9,599 nt of DNA from Phyllobacteriaceae bacterium UBA1059 (GTDB lineage Bacteria > Pseudomonadota > Alphaproteobacteria > Rhizobiales > Rhizobiaceae). A program made the position numbers and the translations under genes. The stretch is from positions 51,083-60,681 of the forward strand of contig DCDI01000231.1 of the NCBI GenBank assembly GCA_002316345.1, given 5' to 3'. Below are positions 5,628-9,599 of the stretch, one piece after another (within the stretch, counting starts at the first letter, position 1; the number at the start of each line of letters is the position of its first letter). The notes beneath the pieces were generated by a model. It was not told where the DNA came from and did no database searches. It worked only from the letters and a program-made list of their open reading frames with translations.

Positions 5628-8381
5628 TCAGGCGAACGTACCGTGGCAGTGCTTGTATTTCTTGCCCGAACCGCAGGGGCAAAGCTCGTTGCGGCCGACC
5701 TTGCCCCAGGTGGATTGATCGTTGGGGTCGCGGTCTTCCGGGGCAACCACGCGGGTGTCTTCGCGCTCGATCAGCGCCAGGTCGCCGCCGCCCTGGTAGG
5801 TCTCGCCTTCGTTGAAGTCGTCTTCGCCGGTGGTCGCGTCGATATGCTCGCCGAACATGCGCGGGGCATCCGGCAGCGGCTCTTCTGCGGCCTGACGCAC
5901 CAGTTCCACGCGCATCATCTGGCTGGTCACGACCTCACGCAGATTGGCGAGCAGAGCCTGGAACAGCTCGAAGGACTCGCTCTTATATTCGTTGAGCGGA
6001 TCGCGCTGCGCATAACCGCGCAGGCCCACGGCCGAACGGAGATGGTCGAGATTGACGAGATGCTCGCGCCACAGATGGTCGAGCGTCTGCAACAGGATCG
6101 ACTTCTCGACATAAGCCAGCACTTCCGGGCCGAAGCGTTCTTCGCGCGCCTTGGCGGCGGCGTCGGCTGCTTCGGTGATGCGGGCATGGATGTCGTCTTC
6201 GGCGATGCCTTCTTCGGCAGCCCATTCGACGATCGGCAGATCGAGGTTGAGCCCTTCGCGCACGGCCTCCTGCAGGCCCGCCACGTCCCACTGCTCGGCA
6301 TAGGCCGTTTCGGGGATGTGCTTGGCGACCAGCGCGTCGATCACCTCTTCGCGCATTTCCTTGACGACTTCGCCGAGTTCCTCGCCGCCTTCCATCATCT
6401 CGATGCGCTGTTCGAACACGACCTTGCGCTGGTCGTTCATGACGTCATCGTATTTCAGGACGTTCTTGCGCATGTCGAAGTTGCGCGCTTCGACCTTCTT
6501 CTGCGCCTTTTCCAGAGCCTTGTTGATCCAGGGATGGATGATGGCCTCGTCTTCCTTGAGGCCAAGGCGTTGCAGCATGGAATCCATTCGGTCAGAGCCG
6601 AAGATGCGCATCAGGTCATCCTGAAGCGACAGGTAGAACTTCGAGCGGCCCGGATCGCCCTGACGACCGGAACGGCCGCGCAGCTGGTTGTCGATGCGGC
6701 GCGATTCATGGCGCTCGGTGGCCAGCACGTAAAGGCCGCCGGCAGCGATCGCGATTTCCTTCAAACGCTTGATGTCATCCTTGATCGCCTGCTCGGCCGC
6801 GTCGCGCTCGGGACCGGCTTCCATGTCGCCGAGTTCCTGCGCAATTCGCATATCAGCATTGCCGCCGAGCTGGATGTCGGTGCCGCGGCCAGCCATGTTG
6901 GTGGCGATGGTGATGGCGCCAGGCGCACCGGCCTGCGCAACGATGGTCGCTTCCTGCTCGTGGTGGCGGGCGTTGAGGACCTGGAAGCCCTTCACACCGT
7001 CCTTGCGCAGGCGCTCGGCCAGGAGTTCCGATTTCTCGATAGAGGTCGTGCCCACCAGGATCGGCTGGTTCTTTTCGCTGGCGGCGCGGATGTCGCGCAC
7101 AACGGCGCGGTACTTTTCCTCGACCGTGCGGTAGACTTCGTCGTCCTCGTCCAAACGCTGGACGGGCAGGTTGGTCGGTACTTCGACGACTTCGAGATTG
7201 TAGATGTTGCCGAACTCTTCCGCTTCGGTTGAGGCCGTACCGGTCATGCCGGACAGCTTCTTGTACATGCGGAAATAGTTCTGGAAGGTGATCGAAGCCA
7301 GCGTCTGGTTCTCGGGCTGAACCTGGACGTGTTCCTTGGCTTCCAGCGCCTGGTGCAGGCCTTCCGAATAGCGGCGGCCCGGCATCATGCGGCCGGTGAA
7401 TTCGTCGATGATGACGATTTCGTCGTTGCGGACGATATAGTCCTTGTCGCGCTGAAACAGGCGATGCGCCTTCAGTGCGTTGTTGACGTGGTGGACGATC
7501 GAGACATTCTCGATGTCGTAAAGCGAGTCGCCCTTCAACAGGCCGGCCGCGCTCAGCATGGTCTCGATCTTTTCCGTGCCTTCTTCGGTGAAGATCGCGG
7601 TGCGCTGCTTTTCATCGACCTCGTAATCGGCCGCTTCGAGCTGCGGCATGAAGCCGTCGACGGCGAGATAAAGGTCGGACTTGTCTTCGAGCGGGCCGGA
7701 AATGATCAGCGGCGTGCGCGCTTCGTCGACCAGGATCGAGTCCACTTCGTCGACGATGGAATAGTTATGACCGCGCTGCACCATCTGCGCGCGCTCATAC
7801 TTCATGTTATCGCGCAGATAATCGAAGCCGAGCTCGTTGTTCGTGCCGTAGGTCACGTCGCAGGCGTAAGCCGCCTTGCGCTGCTCGTCCGAAAGCCCGT
7901 GCACGATGATGCCGGTGGACAGGCCGAGGAAGCTATAAAGGCGACCCATCTGTTCGGCGTCGCGGCTGGCCAGATAGTCGTTGACCGTCACGACATGCAC
8001 GCCCTTGCCTTCAAGGGCGTTGAGATAGACCGGCAGGGTGGCGACCAGCGTCTTGCCTTCGCCGGTGCGCATTTCGGCGATGTCGCCTTCATGCAGAACC
8101 ATGCCGCCGATCAGCTGCACGTCGAAATGACGCATGCCGAAGACGCGCTTGGACGCCTCGCGAACAGTGGCGAAAGCCGGAACCAGAATGTCGTCGAGCG
8201 AACGGCCGGCAGCGATCTGCGTTCTGAACTCGTTTGTCCGAGCCCGCAGGGCTTCATCGGACAGGCCGGACAATTCCGGCTCCAGCGCGTTGATCGCGGC
8301 TACTTTGGAACTGAATCCTTTGACGCGACGATCATTGGACGATCCGAAAATCTTGCGGGCAAAGCCGCCGAAGCTGACCAT
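5628..8381 (-). CDS. secA: SecA, preprotein translocase ATPase
   Basis: SecA is the cytoplasmic and membrane-associated motor that uses ATP to push unfolded preproteins through SecYEG. This 917-residue copy is full length for the family (about 800-950). Visible motifs are the Walker A segment MRTGEGKT (104-111), VTVNDYLASRD (131-141), YGTNNELGFDYLRDNM (178-193), the DEVDSILVDEARTPL block (211-225), the ILVGTTSIEKSE region (441-452), TNMAGRGTDIQLGGN (494-508) and RRIDNQLRGRSGRQGDPG (561-578). The preprotein cross-linking domain is at about 230-370, and the two-helix finger region is near 768-807. A flexible acidic linker leads to the C-terminal zinc motif with C901, C903, C912 and H913, which in the family binds SecB and lipid. 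The start at 8381 has AAGGA seven bases upstream. It is a single gene with its own terminator, divergent from an exported isomerase. Nothing looks missing or altered. Confidence 0.99.
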   Translation of the reverse strand: MVSFGGFARKIFGSSNDRRVKGFSSKVAAINALEPELSGLSDEALRARTNEFRTQIAAGRSLDDILVPAFATVREASKRVFGMRHFDVQLIGGMVLHEGDIAEMRTGEGKTLVATLPVYLNALEGKGVHVVTVNDYLASRDAEQMGRLYSFLGLSTGIIVHGLSDEQRKAAYACDVTYGTNNELGFDYLRDNMKYERAQMVQRGHNYSIVDEVDSILVDEARTPLIISGPLEDKSDLYLAVDGFMPQLEAADYEVDEKQRTAIFTEEGTEKIETMLSAAGLLKGDSLYDIENVSIVHHVNNALKAHRLFQRDKDYIVRNDEIVIIDEFTGRMMPGRRYSEGLHQALEAKEHVQVQPENQTLASITFQNYFRMYKKLSGMTGTASTEAEEFGNIYNLEVVEVPTNLPVQRLDEDDEVYRTVEEKYRAVVRDIRAASEKNQPILVGTTSIEKSELLAERLRKDGVKGFQVLNARHHEQEATIVAQAGAPGAITIATNMAGRGTDIQLGGNADMRIAQELGDMEAGPERDAAEQAIKDDIKRLKEIAIAAGGLYVLATERHESRRIDNQLRGRSGRQGDPGRSKFYLSLQDDLMRIFGSDRMDSMLQRLGLKEDEAIIHPWINKALEKAQKKVEARNFDMRKNVLKYDDVMNDQRKVVFEQRIEMMEGGEELGEVVKEMREEVIDALVAKHIPETAYAEQWDVAGLQEAVREGLNLDLPIVEWAAEEGIAEDDIHARITEAADAAAKAREERFGPEVLAYVEKSILLQTLDHLWREHLVNLDHLRSAVGLRGYAQRDPLNEYKSESFELFQALLANLREVVTSQMMRVELVRQAAEEPLPDAPRMFGEHIDATTGEDDFNEGETYQGGGDLALIEREDTRVVAPEDRDPNDQSTWGKVGRNELCPCGSGKKYKHCHGTFA

Positions 8382-8669
8382 CCTGTGGTCCTTTCAATCG
8401 TAAACCGCGAAGGCGAGGCCGGGTTGCCCCGTTTCCACCCGATCCGTCTCGGCAATCATATGGAAGTGAAGCGGAATGAACGAAATGGGCGCCTGAATCC
8501 GTTCTGGACGCAAAGTTGTGCGAGAGATAAGAGGGGGCCCGAGCGATGTCAACGCTGCGCGAAGTGCACTGGTCGACCTTGAATTCCGACACATTTGATG
8601 TGGCTGAGTTCACGAAGGGCGGTTAGCGAAGCGACCGTCGCCAAAGTTTTCCTTCCTGGAGATGACTTC
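8382..8669. other. Divergent control region between secA and the isomerase gene
   Basis: This 288-bp stretch separates the two divergent starts. It contains a good minus-strand promoter candidate for secA (8524-8552) and the ribosome sites of both genes. For the plus-strand gene, TTGAAT at 8580-8585 resembles a -35 box but no acceptable -10 box follows. In the predicted secA leader (about 8517 to 8382), a small CGGG/CCCG hairpin with a GCAA loop occurs near 8415-8432, which is too short to call a regulator. Short minus-strand open frames here lack ribosome sites and recognisable features. Confidence 0.6.
8524..8552 (-). promoter_or_regulatory. Candidate sigma70 promoter for secA
   Basis: On the minus strand a perfect TTGACA -35 box (8552-8547) is followed after 17 bases by TATCTC (8529-8524), a partial -10 box. 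Transcription would begin near 8517, leaving a leader of about 135 bases before the secA ATG. The perfect -35 box and ideal spacing make this the best promoter in the window, though the -10 box matches only its first three positions. Confidence 0.55.
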
Positions 8670-9599
8670 ATGTCTTTTTCTTTCCACCGTCCGCTGGCGG
8701 CCGCGCTCCTGACCGGAGCTCTTCTTGCCAGCACCAGCTTCGGCGCGCTGGCCCAGAGTGATGCCGTTGTTGCAACGGTGAATGGTCAGCAGATCACCGA
8801 AGCACAGCTGACCCTGGCCGAAAGCGATCTCGATCCGCAGTTCGCGCAGTTGCCGCCGGAACAGAAGCGCGCCGCCGCTTTGTCGGCCCTGATTGAAATC
8901 AAGCTGCTGTCCGCCAAGGCCGAGGCCGATGGCCTGGCCGAGAAGCCCGAATTCAAGCAGCGCATGGAATTCCTGCGCCAGCGCGCGCTTCATAGCGCCG
9001 TTGTGGAACAGGACATCGCAGCCGGCGTGACCGATGATGCGATCCGCGCCCGCTACGACCAGGAAATCGCCAAGCAGCCGGCGGTCAACGAGGTTCATGC
9101 CCGCCACATTCTGGTGAAAACCAAGGAAGAAGCCGACGCGGTCATCAAGCAGCTCGACGAGGGCGGCAACTTCGAGGCGATCGCCAAGGAAAAATCGACC
9201 GACGGCGCGGCAGCGCAGGGCGGCGATCTCGGCTATTTCGGCCCGAACCAGATGGTGCCGGAATTCGAAAAGGCAGCCTTCGCGCTCGAGCCCGGCCAGT
9301 ACACCAAGACGCCGGTGCAGACGCAGTTCGGCTTTCATGTCATCAAGGTGGAAGACAAGCGCGAACAGCAGCCGCCGGCTTTCGAGCAGGTGAAGGATCA
9401 GGTTCGTTCGCTGCTTCTGCGCGACAACTACCTGAAGCTGGTTCGTGATCTGCGCGGGTCGGCCGATGTGCAGATCCCCGATGCGGCCTTGAAGGCGACG
9501 GTGGATTCCATCGACAAGGCCCAGGCTGGCCAGCCCGGCGGTGACGCTGCTGGCGAGGCACCAGCAGACGCGGCTCCGGCCGGTGACGCGCCCGCAGGC
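8670..9599 (+). CDS. Exported parvulin-type peptidyl-prolyl cis-trans isomerase (partial, cut by window end)
   Basis: The frame is open for 310 codons to the window edge with no stop, so the C-terminus is missing. GGAG at 8658-8661 lies eight bases before the ATG. Residues 1-28 form a Sec-type signal peptide: a short basic N-region (H6, R7), a hydrophobic stretch, and an A-L-A cleavage site before Q29. An N-terminal SurA/PrsA-like helical region follows (VNGQQITEAQL near 38-48). The parvulin domain spans about 141-231, with ARHILVKTKEEAD (144-156), GGDLGYFGPNQMVPEFE and FGFHVIKVE. The protein should act in the periplasm, speeding proline isomerisation and holding exported proteins. The visible tail from about residue 284 is low-complexity Ala/Pro/Gly/Asp. 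Divergence from secA fits a role in protein export. It resembles PrsA/SurA-class foldases; no lipobox cysteine is seen, so it is probably soluble and not a lipoprotein. Confidence 0.93.
   Translation, partial: MSFSFHRPLAAALLTGALLASTSFGALAQSDAVVATVNGQQITEAQLTLAESDLDPQFAQLPPEQKRAAALSALIEIKLLSAKAEADGLAEKPEFKQRMEFLRQRALHSAVVEQDIAAGVTDDAIRARYDQEIAKQPAVNEVHARHILVKTKEEADAVIKQLDEGGNFEAIAKEKSTDGAAAQGGDLGYFGPNQMVPEFEKAAFALEPGQYTKTPVQTQFGFHVIKVEDKREQQPPAFEQVKDQVRSLLLRDNYLKLVRDLRGSADVQIPDAALKATVDSIDKAQAGQPGGDAAGEAPADAAPAGDAPAG

Noticed and set aside
5394..7232. A 612-codon open frame on the plus strand, antisense to secA
   Set aside because: It lies almost wholly opposite secA, its first part runs through the intergenic repeat, and its protein shows no domain. 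Long antisense frames are expected opposite GC-rich genes with strong third-position bias.
7329..8582. A 417-codon plus-strand open frame antisense to the start of secA
   Set aside because: It has no ribosome site or recognisable domain and overlaps conserved SecA motor motifs; it is a shadow of secA codon bias.
8394..8594. A 66-codon minus-strand frame just upstream of secA, considered as a SecM-like regulatory peptide
   Set aside because: It has no ribosome site or recognisable arrest sequence, and its start lies upstream of the best secA promoter candidate, so it would not be on that transcript.
8610..9338. A 242-codon minus-strand open frame opposite the isomerase gene
   Set aside because: The plus strand carries a clear signal peptide, a parvulin domain and a well-placed ribosome site, so the minus-strand frame is a shadow.

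Overview
The window reads as ordinary chromosomal DNA from a GC-rich alphaproteobacterium, most likely in the Rhizobiales (Hyphomicrobiales). Three things suggest this: the GC-rich codon use; a SecA with a C-terminal zinc motif divergent from a periplasmic parvulin-type isomerase, an arrangement I associate from memory with rhizobia; and intergenic palindromes and G-rich repeats of types I recall as common there. The family or genus cannot be fixed from sequence alone. I see no transposase, integrase, phage gene, CRISPR array, rRNA or tRNA.

Layout. (1) Positions 1-80 hold a long imperfect hairpin downstream of the first gene. (2) 81-1859, minus strand: a GAF / degenerate GGDEF / EAL protein, predicted to break down cyclic-di-GMP and not to make it. 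(3) 1860-2211: a divergent intergenic region. (4) 2212-2433, plus strand: a 73-residue hypothetical protein with a very strong ribosome binding site. (5) 2434-2490: a short convergent gap with two hairpins. (6) 5202-2491, minus strand: a two-gene unit, a MOP-superfamily polysaccharide flippase followed with no gap (TAGATG) by a FemAB/CelD-like GNAT acyltransferase. (7) 5203-5627: a gap holding a pair of inverted 43-bp G/C-rich repeats and the secA terminator. (8) 5628-8381, minus strand: secA. (9) 8382-8669: the divergent control region. (10) 8670 to the window end, plus strand: an exported parvulin-type peptidyl-prolyl isomerase that is cut by the window edge.

How the genes fit together. SecA drives unfolded preproteins through SecYEG. 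The divergent isomerase has a Sec-type signal peptide and probably helps fold exported proteins in the periplasm, so the two are a plausible export-and-folding neighbourhood. The flippase/acyltransferase pair looks like part of a surface-polysaccharide pathway, but no glycosyltransferase or polymerase is present. The EAL protein could influence the same surface properties through c-di-GMP, but nothing in the sequence links them directly.

I do not see a convincing new biological system. The items most worth a second look are the orphan, translationally coupled flippase/acyltransferase pair, the inverted repeats with G-quadruplex-type tracts, and the long hairpin at the left edge.
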